Assembly: GCF_014648115.1 (NCBI RefSeq)
Contig: NZ_BMQM01000016.1
Coordinates: forward strand, 1 to 64,000
Direction: 5' to 3'
From: Deinococcus seoulensis
GTDB taxonomy: Bacteria; Deinococcota; Deinococci; Deinococcales; Deinococcaceae
DNA length: 64,000 nucleotides
This document shows positions 39,454 to 48,731 of this stretch, in pieces. Every line of letters starts with the position of its first letter. The first letter of the stretch is position 1. The notes under the pieces are model-generated. The model was not told where the DNA came from. It searched no databases and saw only the letters and a list, made by a program, of their open reading frames with translations. A program made the translations under genes and the position numbers.

Positions 39454-39523
39454 GACTTGAACGGCGCTCCTTTCAAACAAACGTCAAACAAACGGGACGA
39501 AAAACAGAAGTCGTTGCGCGCCC

Positions 39524-39529
39524 ACTATA
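39524..39529 (-). promoter_or_regulatory. cdaA -10 box
   Basis: TATAGT on the minus strand, about 70 nt before the cdaA ATG. The same stretch read on the plus strand gives TATACG, facing the hydrolase gene at 39616. One CGGGAC copy (39493) lies in the cdaA leader. Confidence 0.45.
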
Positions 39530-39615
39530 CGGTGTTCAGCCCTACCGTCCCGCACGCCGCGCCGCCGTAGCCTCGGGACCGGCCCACCGGCACCCCCCCC
39601 TCAAGGAGACCCCCC

Positions 39616-40296
39616 ATGAACATTCACTTCATCGGCCACAGCGCCTTCATGCTCGAACACGACCAGACCCGCCTGCTGATCGACCCGTTCATCCAGGGCA
39701 ACCCCCAGGCGACCATCACCCTGCAAGACGCCCTGAACTGGAACGTGACGGCCGTCCTGATCAGCCACGCGCACGGCGACCACTGGGGCGACACCCTGGA
39801 ATTCACGCGCACCGGCACCCCCCTGATCGCCACCGCCGAAATCGCCGGGTACGCCCAGCAGCGCGGCGCGACGAACGCCACCGGCATGAACATCGGCGGC
39901 ACCTACCGCACCGACTGGGGCAGCGTCACCCTCACGCCCGCCTGGCACAGCAGTTCCTTCCCGGACGGCACGTACGGCGGCATGCCCACCGGCCTGATCA
40001 TCGAACTCGGGGACAAGCGCGTGTACTTCGCCGGCGACACCAACCTCTTCGGCGACATGAACCTCATCGGCGACCGCGGCCTCGACGCCGCCATCCTGCC
40101 CATCGGTGACCACTACACCATGGGCCCCGAGGAAGCCGCCCGCACCCTCGACCTGCTCCGCCCCCGCGTCGCCATCCCCATGCACTACGGCACCTTCCCG
40201 CCCCTGACCGGCGACCCCGCCGTCTTCCAGCGCCACGGGCAGGCACGCGGCGTGGACATCCGCATCATCAAACCCGGCGAACACACCACCCTGTAA
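39616..40296 (+). CDS. Metal-dependent hydrolase of the UPF0173 family
   Basis: 226 aa metallo-beta-lactamase fold. Metal ligands are visible in LISHAHGDHWGD (HxHxDH), FAGDTNLFGDM, and the late His in VAIPMHYGTFPPL. The family (YtkL-like) is widespread with unknown substrate. AAGGAG precedes ATG 39616. It is followed by a terminator. Confidence 0.93.
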   Translation: MNIHFIGHSAFMLEHDQTRLLIDPFIQGNPQATITLQDALNWNVTAVLISHAHGDHWGDTLEFTRTGTPLIATAEIAGYAQQRGATNATGMNIGGTYRTDWGSVTLTPAWHSSSFPDGTYGGMPTGLIIELGDKRVYFAGDTNLFGDMNLIGDRGLDAAILPIGDHYTMGPEEAARTLDLLRPRVAIPMHYGTFPPLTGDPAVFQRHGQARGVDIRIIKPGEHTTL

Positions 40297-40310
40297 GCAC
40301 CAGAGAGAGA

Positions 40311-40347
40311 TGGCAGATGGCACGTAACGGCCACCTGCCACCTTTTT
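40311..40347 (+). terminator. Terminator after hydrolase gene
   Basis: TGGCAG (40311-40316) pairs with CTGCCA (40335-40340) and TGGC (40318-40321) with GCCA (40330-40333), one mismatch between, then CCTTTTT. Confidence 0.8.
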
Positions 40348-40359
40348 ACATCCGTCGGC

Positions 40360-41265
40360 TCAGCGTTCCCCGGTCACCAGCGCGCGGCCCGCCAGATCAT
40401 CCTCTGACGCCACGCGCGTCTGATTCGGCGTGGGCTCCGGAAACTCCGGGTTCGCCTTCCGGTCCGGCACGCGCACCAGCGACCGCGAATCCACCAGCAC
40501 CTCCTGCGGCTCCCGCACCTTGAAGCGCGTCGTGCGGGCCGGCACGCCCATCGCAATCCCGTGCGGCGGAATATCACTGCGCAGCAACGCGTGCGTCGCC
40601 AGCATTGCATCATCGCTGACCACACTGCCCGCCAGGACCGTCGAATGGTACGTGATCCGCGCGCCACGCCCGATCACCGTACGCCGCAACGTCACATCCG
40701 GGCCGTCCAGCACGCTGTGCGTATGGCTGTACACGTTCACGTAATCACTGATGCTCGCCCCGTCATGCAACTCGATCCCACCAATGTCATCCAGCAGCAC
40801 ATGCCGGTGAACGACCACATCGTCCCCCACCTCCATGTTGTACCCCACGCTGAACTCCACGTTCTGCCAGCATTTGAAATCCCGCCCCACCCGCCGGAAA
40901 ATCCGTTCCGCCAGCACCCGCCGCACCGGAATCCCCAGCACCGGATTCTGCCCGACCGGCGTCAGATCCAGGTTCTTCCACAGCCACAGCAGCGGCTTGA
41001 CCCGCCCGAACAACTCCGTGTCCGTCGCCATGTAGTACTCCGCCTCGAACGTCACGTTCCGCGCATCCAGATTCAACGCCGCCAGCGGCGCATCCGCCAC
41101 CAGCGCCGCATAAGGACGGCCGTACATCGCCTCGGACAGCACCTCACGCGCCAGCACGAACCGGTCCGTACCCGGATCCGACAGACGCGCCTCCAGATCC
41201 CGCAAGAACTCACCGTACGCCGACTGCGCGTCACGACCCACATCCACAGGCTTCAGCCAAGTCAC
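40360..41265 (-). CDS. Hexapeptide-repeat acyltransferase-like protein
   Basis: About 301 aa. The C-terminal half has left-handed beta-helix repeats of the LbH acyltransferase type: VEFSVGYNMEVGDDVVVHRHVLLDDIG, GASISDYVNVYSHTHS, TVIGRGARITYHSTVLAGSVV and IPPHGIAMGVPARTTRF (typical end). The catalytic-type His occurs in SHTHS. The N-terminal half is not recognised. GTG 41265 with TACAGT 6 nt upstream fits a leaderless start. Likely modifies a sugar or envelope component. Confidence 0.85.
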   Translation of the reverse strand: MTWLKPVDVGRDAQSAYGEFLRDLEARLSDPGTDRFVLAREVLSEAMYGRPYAALVADAPLAALNLDARNVTFEAEYYMATDTELFGRVKPLLWLWKNLDLTPVGQNPVLGIPVRRVLAERIFRRVGRDFKCWQNVEFSVGYNMEVGDDVVVHRHVLLDDIGGIELHDGASISDYVNVYSHTHSVLDGPDVTLRRTVIGRGARITYHSTVLAGSVVSDDAMLATHALLRSDIPPHGIAMGVPARTTRFKVREPQEVLVDSRSLVRVPDRKANPEFPEPTPNQTRVASEDDLAGRALVTGER

Positions 41266-41486
41266 CCCCACACTGTACCGCCTACAGTGAAAAACAAAGT
41301 GGTGGCAGGTGTGCCGACTCTTTGCGTGTTTCGGTGCCCAGTCAGCAGTCTCGCCGCGCACAGGTGCTACACCCCTCCGCCTCACAAAAAAGTCACAAAC
41401 GGCGTCTGAATCGACAAAATACCCCCTATCAGGTGAGCCCCTGCCCTGGGGTGGTTTCTGCTCCTCACAAGGAACAGACTGCTGCT

Positions 41487-43580
41487 ATGAAGAAGTCTCA
41501 CCGCACCGAGGGAGCCATGCTGATCGTGACCGTGTTGGTGGTCATGGTCATGATGGTCGTGATCCTGGCGATCACCTCGCAACTGGCGCTGTCCTCCCGG
41601 CGCAGCTCCACCGCACAGGAGTCCTCTATCCGCGCCATGTACGCGGCGGAAGCGGGCCTGTCGCGCTCGCAGACGCAGCTGAATCTCGTCAACAGTCTCC
41701 TGCAACCCAACTCCATGGTCATTCCGTCCGGTCCATCAGGTGTCACGACCACGCAGATGGAGACCGACATCCTGAGCCTGTGCGGATTGACGGCTCTGCC
41801 TGTGAACGTCGTGAATAACGTGACCAACGTCCTGTGCGGTGTCACCGGTTCGCAGGGTGTTCTCGGAAGCCAGTCCGTCACGACGCTCGGTACCGGGAAC
41901 CGCCTGGACTTCTTTACCAAGTACATTCCCGTAACCTCGTTTACGTCGGCGTCCTATGCTGTCAGTGGAGACGGCCGGTCCTTCTGGGCGCAGCTGTTCA
42001 GTGCAGACGGCATCACACTGAAGGGAGGCAAGAACAACGCTGAATACTCCAGCCGCGTCCGCCTGATCCTGAACTCCGTGCAGAAAACGGCAACGGACAC
42101 CTTCGTTCTGACCCTCTCGGTGCCCTCCGTTTCCGCCACTGGCACACCAGACAGCAGTTCAACCCGCAACCTCGCCGTGGGCAGCCAGAACAAGACCTAC
42201 ACGCTGAACGTCGGGCGCGGGTCGTTTGCCAAGTACGCGCTGCTAACCAACCGTCACTATTCCAGCAGTTCTGCTGAGGCAGGCTGCGCCTCGACCCCCA
42301 GCAACTGCTCACGCATTACCTTCACCAGCAACACCCTGTTCTCCGGTCCTGTGCATACCAACTCCAACTTCAACTTTCAGGGCACCCCGTACTTCGGCGG
42401 GGAAGTCACGTCCGCTGGCTGCCCTGGCGGTGCCATCAAAACGAACAGCAGCGGTGACGACTACTGCTCGGTAACCGCGAAACCCGGCGCCTACTTCTAC
42501 AGCACGACCTGGAAGGACAAGAGTGCGATGTCCCCGAATGATCAGGCTCCGGTCGTCTCCACCACCAGCGGGAACTCCGACCCCCGGTTCCAGGGTGGAG
42601 TGTCGTGGAACAAGAACTTCATCCCGCTGCCCAAGAACGCCAACAACCAGGCGCTGCAGGCCAAGTCGGGCGGTGTGTTCATCGACGGCACGGCCTCCAA
42701 CCTGACCCTTCAGGCCTCGAATATCACCTTAGGCACAACCAGCACTCCGGTGCAGCGCATTACCTATACCCTGGGCAGTAGTACCGTCAACCTGGCCACC
42801 GACGCCGATAAGAACGTGTACCTGCTGAATCCCACGACCAACGTGTGGTCGAAGGCCACCCAGGACCCCATCACGGGCACCTGGAAGCAGGGTGGGACGG
42901 GCACTAAATTCACGGGTGTCATCTACGCGAAGGACGGAGTGACCAACCTCAACGGACCCGCGCGGACCGACGCCAATAACCCCGCCACGGCGCCCGCCGC
43001 CATTGCTGCCTTCGCTCAGATGACCCTGGCCTCCACCGGCGATATCGCCATCACCAGCGACCTCAAGTACCAGGATCCCCCCTGTAGCGGCAGCAACTCG
43101 GTGACAAACGGCGTGTTCAATGCTGCCACCTGCACCAACAAGAACGCCAAGAACATCCTGGGAATCTACTCCTCTGGTGGCGACATCGATCTGGTCAGCC
43201 CCAACTGCAAGGCGACGGACGCTGACGGCGCCTGTACCACGACCGGCACCCGACCCGGCATGCCTAAAAACGTCAACATCCAAGCAGTTCTGATGGCCAG
43301 TCAGGGCAAAGTCAAGGTTGACGGGTACGACGGCGGTGCCGCAGACGGTAGTCTGGGACAGGTGAACCTGATGGGCGGCATCATCGAGAACTACTACGGC
43401 GCGTTCGGTCTGACGAACGGCAAGGGTTACGGGCGTAACTTCGTCTACGATCAGCGCACCAACGAGGGCGTCACCCCGCCCTTCTTCCCCACACAGCAGG
43501 AATGGTCCGCCGGTCTGACGACACCCATCAAGCTGCAGCAGAACGGCAATCAGGTTCAGACTGCAAAGGATGGGACCTGA
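41487..43580 (+). CDS. Large pilin-like protein (PilX/DUF4900-like)
   Basis: About 697 aa. It starts KKSHRTEGAMLIVTVLVVMVMMVVILAITSQLAL, a type IV pilin-like hydrophobic helix with short basic leader, followed by YAAEAGLSRSQTQLNLV, the PilX signature. The long Ser/Thr/Asn-rich remainder has Cys pairs (GCASTPSNC, CTNKNAKN) and glycine-rich loops, like a surface or tip protein. The first gene of a four-gene minor-pilin operon. AAGGA lies 13 nt before ATG 41487. Confidence 0.85.
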   Translation: MKKSHRTEGAMLIVTVLVVMVMMVVILAITSQLALSSRRSSTAQESSIRAMYAAEAGLSRSQTQLNLVNSLLQPNSMVIPSGPSGVTTTQMETDILSLCGLTALPVNVVNNVTNVLCGVTGSQGVLGSQSVTTLGTGNRLDFFTKYIPVTSFTSASYAVSGDGRSFWAQLFSADGITLKGGKNNAEYSSRVRLILNSVQKTATDTFVLTLSVPSVSATGTPDSSSTRNLAVGSQNKTYTLNVGRGSFAKYALLTNRHYSSSSAEAGCASTPSNCSRITFTSNTLFSGPVHTNSNFNFQGTPYFGGEVTSAGCPGGAIKTNSSGDDYCSVTAKPGAYFYSTTWKDKSAMSPNDQAPVVSTTSGNSDPRFQGGVSWNKNFIPLPKNANNQALQAKSGGVFIDGTASNLTLQASNITLGTTSTPVQRITYTLGSSTVNLATDADKNVYLLNPTTNVWSKATQDPITGTWKQGGTGTKFTGVIYAKDGVTNLNGPARTDANNPATAPAAIAAFAQMTLASTGDIAITSDLKYQDPPCSGSNSVTNGVFNAATCTNKNAKNILGIYSSGGDIDLVSPNCKATDADGACTTTGTRPGMPKNVNIQAVLMASQGKVKVDGYDGGAADGSLGQVNLMGGIIENYYGAFGLTNGKGYGRNFVYDQRTNEGVTPPFFPTQQEWSAGLTTPIKLQQNGNQVQTAKDGT

Positions 43581-43581
43581 A

Positions 43582-44067
43582 GTGACCGCGTTTCCCTCAC
43601 GAAACCGGCGCACCCAGGGGTTCTCTCTGATCGAGCTTCTCGTGGTCATGGCGATCGTTGGGATTCTCTCTGCCGTTCTGTTTGTGAGCAGTGCGCGTGG
43701 TATCCGGCAGCAGCAATTAAGGGAAGCAGGCACGCAGTTACTGGCAGATCTGAACAGCGCGCGCACCCAGGCCACGCAAAGCTCCACGGCTACTAGCGTG
43801 ACCCTGACCAGTACCGCCTATGCCACCCCCAAAGCCACCTATGTGACCGTCTGGCCGCAGAGTGGCAGCGGAACCCGAACGCTACCGAACGACGTGATGG
43901 TCGCCCCTGTTGCTACGTATGCGAACACCATCACCTACGTTGCCCCTTATGCCGAGAGCAGCGTGCCGGGTGGAGCCGTCTGGATCCTGAGCAACAAACT
44001 TGGTGAGACGCTTTACATTAAACTCCTGGGCACCACAGGGAAGGGGACTTTCAGTGCGCAACCCTGA
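43582..44067 (+). CDS. Type IV pilin-like protein (GspH/FimT type)
   Basis: About 161 aa. The prepilin cleavage motif QGFSLIELLVVMAIVGILSAVLFVSS is clear (Gly-Phe cut site, Glu at position 5). The rest fits a GspH/FimT pseudopilin: an RQQQLREAGTQLLADLNSARTQA helix, then beta strands. Start GTG 43582, two bases after the previous stop; ATG 43570 is the alternative. PilD-type peptidase is not in this window. Confidence 0.88.
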   Translation: MTAFPSRNRRTQGFSLIELLVVMAIVGILSAVLFVSSARGIRQQQLREAGTQLLADLNSARTQATQSSTATSVTLTSTAYATPKATYVTVWPQSGSGTRTLPNDVMVAPVATYANTITYVAPYAESSVPGGAVWILSNKLGETLYIKLLGTTGKGTFSAQP

Positions 44068-44512
44068 TTCAACTAAGCGTCATGCCACGCAGGGCTTCAC
44101 GATCATTGAGGTACTTGTCGCGGTCCTGCTACTGCTTGTCATCGTGACTGCCGTCTTGGCGCCGTTAACCGGACTGTTCGGGCTGTCACGGCAATCTACT
44201 CAGCAGGTGGCCGCGACCAACCTCGCCCAGGCCGCCATTGAGCAGGTCAAGGGTGAGTGGCAGGACAGCCCCAAATATCAGATGGGCTGCGTCTCCCTGA
44301 CCAGTTTTCCTGCGGGTGTGCAGGTCCGGGCGCAGGGTATGGACTCTAACTTCAACAAGGTCGGCAGTGAAACGGACGTTCAGGCGACCGGCACCGCATG
44401 CGGTGTCAATCCGACCCTGCCGGATACCAGCCCGACCAACCGGACCGTGACAGCGACAGCCACGAGCGCAGGCAAAACAGTCAGTTTCTCCACGGAGATT
44501 GCCCACCCATGA
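44054..44512 (+). CDS. Type IV pilin-like protein (PilV type)
   Basis: About 152 aa with prepilin motif QGFTIIEVLVAVLLLLVIVTAVLAPL. A helix (QVAATNLAQAAIEQVKGEWQ) and a Cys pair typical of PilV/minor pilins follow. GTG 44054 has AAGGGGA upstream and overlaps the preceding gene by 14 nt; its stop overlaps the next start (ATGA). Confidence 0.88.
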   Translation: MRNPDSTKRHATQGFTIIEVLVAVLLLLVIVTAVLAPLTGLFGLSRQSTQQVAATNLAQAAIEQVKGEWQDSPKYQMGCVSLTSFPAGVQVRAQGMDSNFNKVGSETDVQATGTACGVNPTLPDTSPTNRTVTATATSAGKTVSFSTEIAHP

Positions 44513-45336
44513 AGACTGATCTTGCAATGATCCGGCAGGCCGGCTTCACGCTGGTAGAACTGCTGATCGGCATGGCCCTGATGAGCGTGGTCCTGCTGGC
44601 AGTCTTCAACGTGAATCTGTCCTCCACGCGGGCTTCCATGTCATTACAGACGCGCAACGACCTCCTGCCCGAAACGCAGATCGCGCAGACTTACGTGCTG
44701 TCCAGACTGCGAGAGTCCGCTTACGTGTACCCGACCGGAACGACCTTCGACCTGGGTACCGATCCCACCGTCAAGAATCCAAGGACTGGGCTGGGAGCCT
44801 GGACGGTCGGACAAGACGCCTTCATCGCAGTAGTCCTGCCTCCCAGAAGTGAAACGCCAAACTGCGCCCTCATAGCCCCGGCCGTACCGGATACCGCCAA
44901 CTGTTACACCCTGTATGCCTACTATCCGGTGCTGCGCTCGGTCCTGACCGGAAGCACCACCCTGAGCAGTGGCCGTCGTCCGGCGGCGGAGCCTCTCAAC
45001 GACGCCTCTACATGGGTACTGATGGAATATCGCCGTTCGTTCGGGAAACTGACTGGAACTGTGTTCCCGGTACCGCTGGCTAACACCACGCAGGGCGCGA
45101 TGGTGATGGATTACCTGCTGCCAGTCACCCTGCCGCAGGTGAGCAGCGTTCCAGACCGCCTGTTCAGTCTGACGGGAGACGCAGGCATTCAACAGGTCGG
45201 CAGGACCGCTATCACCGTGAATCTGGCTGCCCAGCGTCAGGTGGGTGGCAGTCCAAGCGTGCGCGTTCCCGGCAGTGGTCGCTCCACGGTCACGGTGTTC
45301 CCCAGAAACGTCGGTAAGGGCATCGGCCTGAACTGA
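44509..45336 (+). CDS. Type IV pilin-like protein (PilW type)
   Basis: About 275 aa. Prepilin motif AGFTLVELLIGMALMSVVLLAVFNVNLSS, then a long helix (RNDLLPETQIAQTYVLSRLRES) and beta-rich end, matching PilW-like minor pilins. Last gene of the operon; with FimT-, PilV- and PilX-like genes it would form the priming complex at the pilus tip. Assembly needs PilB, encoded at 54102. The gap 45337-45465 holds the next promoter. Confidence 0.88.
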   Translation: MKTDLAMIRQAGFTLVELLIGMALMSVVLLAVFNVNLSSTRASMSLQTRNDLLPETQIAQTYVLSRLRESAYVYPTGTTFDLGTDPTVKNPRTGLGAWTVGQDAFIAVVLPPRSETPNCALIAPAVPDTANCYTLYAYYPVLRSVLTGSTTLSSGRRPAAEPLNDASTWVLMEYRRSFGKLTGTVFPVPLANTTQGAMVMDYLLPVTLPQVSSVPDRLFSLTGDAGIQQVGRTAITVNLAAQRQVGGSPSVRVPGSGRSTVTVFPRNVGKGIGLN

Positions 45337-45465
45337 ACGGCAGGCGTTCTCACTCTGACTGGTGGTTGGTGCGGATTGCATCAGTCACCAGCTTCGTGTT
45401 ACCCCCGGTAGGGGCGGTAGGTTTGCTGAAGGTGTGGTCAGGTGGGGGCGGGTAGGCTGTCTGGC

Positions 45466-47190
45466 ATGTTGGTGTCGAGTCGGGTGCAGGATCTGCTGGG
45501 GCGTGAGCGGGCGCTGCTGGGTGACGTGCTGGGGTTGCTGGTGGGGCAGGGTGCGCCGCCGGACGTGGTGGAGGGCGCGCGAGTGGCGGTGCGGGCGCTG
45601 GATGAGGCGTTCCTGCTGGTGGTGGTCGGGGAGTTCAACGCGGGCAAGAGTTCGTTCGTGAATGCGCTGCTGGGTGCGTCGGTGTTGCCGGAGGGGGTGA
45701 CGCCGACCACGGACCGGATTTACGTGCTGGTGAACGGGGAGGTGCCGGGGCAGATGGAGGCGACCCGTGATCCGTTCGTGAGTCGTCTGACGTACCCGCT
45801 GCCCTCGCTGGAGGGGGTGGCGCTGGTGGATACGCCGGGCACGAACGCGATTGTCCGTCAGCATCAGGCGCTGACGGAGGGGTTCCTGCCGCGCGCGGAT
45901 CTGGTGTTGTTCCTGACGTCGGCGGACCGGCCGTTCACGGAGTCCGAGCGGCAGTTCCTGTCGCTGGCGGCGCGCTGGGGCCGGAGTGTGATCATGGTGG
46001 TGAACAAGGCGGACCTGCTGGAGACGCCGGAGCAGAAGACGCAGGTGCGGGAGTTCGTGGAGGCGGGCGCGCGGGGCGTGCTGGGCCTGACGCCGCCGGT
46101 GCTGCTGATCAGCGCGCGGGCTGAGCAGCGCGGCGGGGACGTGGGTTTTCACGCGCTGCGGGAGGTGCTGCGGATGCGGCTGTCCGAGGTGGAACGCACG
46201 CGCCTGAAGCTGCTGAGTCCGCTGGGAACGGTCGCGGAGTTGCTGGCGGGCGAGGAGGCGCGGGGCGCGGCGGCCCGGCAGACGCTCGCGGAGGACCTAG
46301 AGGTGCTGCGGGAACTGGAGGCGCGGCAGCGGGCGCATCAGGAGAGCACGCTTGGGGAACTGGACGGGCAGCTCAACCGCGTGAACCGCCTGCTGAGCGA
46401 GTTCGAGGTGCGCGCCGACCGCTTCATTGACGAGAAGTTGCGGTTCGGGAACCTGCGGGGCCTGCTGAACGCGCGCGAGCTGGAGGAGGCGTTCCGGCGC
46501 GAGGCGGTGGCGGAGTTGCCGGACGCGATCGACCGGCAGTTCGGGACGATGATCGACCGGTTCGTGGAGGTGAACCTGGGTTTCTGGGAGGACGTGCAGG
46601 TGTTCCTGGCGCGGCGTCAGCCGGAGTCGGCGGTGGCCCGCACGCGGTTCAGTTACGACCGGGCGGCGCTGCTGGAGGGCATCGCGGGCAGCGCGCAGCA
46701 GCACCTGCAGACGACCACGCAGACGGAACTGGCGCGGCAGCTGTCGCGGGACGCCGAGGACGCCATGAAGGGCGCCGTGGGCGGCCTGGCGGGCGGCCTG
46801 GGCATCGGGGCTGGGCTGGGCGCGCTGATCGGGGCGTCCGCGCTGGATTTCACGGGCGGGATTCTGGCGGGCCTGACGCTGGGCAGCCTGGGGCTGTTCG
46901 TGCTGCCGAACAAGCGGTTGCAGGCGCACCGGCAGTTGCGGGAGAAGGTCGCGGCGCTGCGCGAGGCTCTGGAGCGGATCGTGCGCAGTGAGTACGGCCG
47001 CGAGCAGGAGCGCGCCGATACGCGCCTGCGGGACGCGGTGCGGCCGTTCACGCAGTTCACGGCGCAGGAGCAGACGCGCCTGAACGACGCCGAGCAGAAG
47101 CTGGCGGCCCTGCAACTGGAATTGCAGGCGCTGCGTACCGAGGTGCAGGGGCTGGCCGCGCCCCCGTCGGCAGGCGGCGCGGCCGACTGA
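45466..47190 (+). CDS. Dynamin-like GTPase
   Basis: About 574 aa. G1 VVGEFNAGKSSFVNALLG, G2-region VTPTTDRIY, G3 LVDTPGT and G4 VVNKADLLE are intact. The second half is coiled coil (ARQTLAEDLEVLRELEARQRAH and later EQERADTRLRDAV). A glycine-rich hydrophobic segment (GGLAGGLGIGAGLGALIGASAL) near residue 450 resembles the membrane-inserting paddle of bacterial dynamins. Probably remodels membranes. TAGGCT lies 7 nt before ATG 45466 (leaderless). Confidence 0.88.
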   Translation: MLVSSRVQDLLGRERALLGDVLGLLVGQGAPPDVVEGARVAVRALDEAFLLVVVGEFNAGKSSFVNALLGASVLPEGVTPTTDRIYVLVNGEVPGQMEATRDPFVSRLTYPLPSLEGVALVDTPGTNAIVRQHQALTEGFLPRADLVLFLTSADRPFTESERQFLSLAARWGRSVIMVVNKADLLETPEQKTQVREFVEAGARGVLGLTPPVLLISARAEQRGGDVGFHALREVLRMRLSEVERTRLKLLSPLGTVAELLAGEEARGAAARQTLAEDLEVLRELEARQRAHQESTLGELDGQLNRVNRLLSEFEVRADRFIDEKLRFGNLRGLLNARELEEAFRREAVAELPDAIDRQFGTMIDRFVEVNLGFWEDVQVFLARRQPESAVARTRFSYDRAALLEGIAGSAQQHLQTTTQTELARQLSRDAEDAMKGAVGGLAGGLGIGAGLGALIGASALDFTGGILAGLTLGSLGLFVLPNKRLQAHRQLREKVAALREALERIVRSEYGREQERADTRLRDAVRPFTQFTAQEQTRLNDAEQKLAALQLELQALRTEVQGLAAPPSAGGAAD

Positions 47191-47223
47191 GCGTGGCGGC
47201 CCGGACGCTGGGTGCGGCGGGGG

Positions 47224-47958
47224 TCAGGGCAGCGCTTCGGCCTCGCGGACGATCTGCAGGACGCGTTCGCGGATGCTGCGTTCCTCGCGCAGGTAGCGTC
47301 CGGCGCTCATCTGCACGCCGATGGCCGCCACGACCGTGTCGCCGGGGTGTCCGTCGGGCAGGCCGCTGTGCAGCGCGTGGTACGGGACGCCCAGGGTGCA
47401 CTGGCCGGGAATCCATTCCTCGATGGAGTACGCGTACCCGAGGCGGCGGACCTTGGCGACCTCGGTCTTCCATTCGTCCAGTGAGGTGATGGAGCTGGGC
47501 GTGCAGGCCTCGAAGCTGCGGGGCGTGATGTCGGCGTGCGCGTACAGGATCTTGCCGCTGGCGGTGGCGGTGGCGGGCAGGTACACGTCGAGCGGCAGGT
47601 CGATGTCGGCGTCCGGGTGGCGTTCGCGGATGGTCGCGACGACCTCCTCGCCTTCCAGGATGCACAGGAACGCCACGGCGCGGACCTCCAGGGCCAGCCG
47701 GGTGATCAGGGCGCGGGCCTCGGGGAACCACGGCAGCGAGGCGGTGAGTTGCGCGCCCATCTCGGCGAGGTGCCAGGACAGGCGGTACTTGCCGGCGGGG
47801 GTGCGGCGCAGGAAGCCCGCCTCGGTCAGTCCGGCGAGGTAGGCGTGTGCGGTGGCGCGGGGCACGCCGAGGTGGGAGGCCAGTGCCCGGACGCCCCATT
47901 CGGGTTGTTCGGCGCTGAAAGCCCCCAGGATGTTGGCCGCTTTCTGAAGGGAGAGCAC
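47224..47958 (-). CDS. IclR-family transcriptional regulator
   Basis: 244 aa. N-terminal winged helix (LQKAANILGAF, VRALASHLGVPRATAHAYLAGL) and C-terminal effector domain (VAFLCILEGEEVV, ATATASGKILYAHA, GYAYSIEEWIPGQCTLGVP). It may control a neighbouring metabolic gene, but no obvious catabolic operon is adjacent. GTG 47958 with TAGGCT 6 nt upstream suggests a leaderless message. Confidence 0.93.
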   Translation of the reverse strand: MLSLQKAANILGAFSAEQPEWGVRALASHLGVPRATAHAYLAGLTEAGFLRRTPAGKYRLSWHLAEMGAQLTASLPWFPEARALITRLALEVRAVAFLCILEGEEVVATIRERHPDADIDLPLDVYLPATATASGKILYAHADITPRSFEACTPSSITSLDEWKTEVAKVRRLGYAYSIEEWIPGQCTLGVPYHALHSGLPDGHPGDTVVAAIGVQMSAGRYLREERSIRERVLQIVREAEALP

Positions 47959-48149
47959 ACGTCCAGCCTACAGGGACAAGCGCGGATTGTATACATCTTT
48001 TTTCGCGTTTCGCCGCTTTCCTGGACCCGGTCCAGCAATCTGCCCCCACCCCACCACCCGGTCGCGTACCGGAGGCCACGGCGCCCATCCCGCACGGCAA
48101 GAAAGGACGCCCGGTCAGTCCGGGTCGAGTGCGCGCTACAGTGCCCGGC

Positions 48150-48686
48150 GTGCCCACCCGACCCACTCACTCCGGCCGCCGCGCCCCACTGCCGACCCTG
48201 CGACCTGCGCTGCGGTCTGCTCTGCTGCCGGGTCTGCTGGCACTCGGCCTCGCGGCGCTGCCGGTCGTGGCCGCCCCGGCCCCTGTGCTGGCCTCCACCC
48301 CCGCCAGCGCCACCCTGACCAGCACCGTCCCGCTCAGCGCCGCCCCGCTCAGCGCCGCCCAGGTGCAGGCCGCGCGCGGCGAGACGGTGTACGTCCTGGC
48401 CTGTGCCATGTGTCACGGCGACCGCCTGGAGGGCATCAGCGGTCCCGCCCTGCGCGGCGAGAGCTTCGAGGCGGGCTTCGCGGACCTGCCGCCCCTGGGC
48501 CTGCACGACCTGATCCGCGACACCATGCCCCAGGACCAGCGCGGCACCCTGAGCCCGCAGGAAGTCCTGGACGTGACCGCCTACCTGCTCGGCGAGAACG
48601 GCCACGCCCTCCCGGACGGCGGCCTGAACGCCGCAAACCTCTCCGGGCTGCTGCCGCGCCGGCAGGACACGCCCACCCATCCCTGA
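48150..48686 (+). CDS. Exported c-type cytochrome
   Basis: About 178 aa. A signal sequence (LLPGLLALGLAALPVVAAPAPVLA) after a basic N-terminus, an Ala/Pro/Ser/Thr linker, then one cytochrome c domain with CAMCH haem site (ETVYVLACAMCHGDRLEG) and the distal Met region near DTMPQDQRGTLSPQEVLDVTAYL. It carries electrons outside the membrane. TACAGT (48137-48142) is 7 nt before GTG 48150, which decides the start. Confidence 0.9.
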   Translation: MPTRPTHSGRRAPLPTLRPALRSALLPGLLALGLAALPVVAAPAPVLASTPASATLTSTVPLSAAPLSAAQVQAARGETVYVLACAMCHGDRLEGISGPALRGESFEAGFADLPPLGLHDLIRDTMPQDQRGTLSPQEVLDVTAYLLGENGHALPDGGLNAANLSGLLPRRQDTPTHP

Positions 48687-48731
48687 ACCGGAGCGGCCCC
48701 AGTCTGGAGAGGGCCTGAACTGGCAGCCGGT

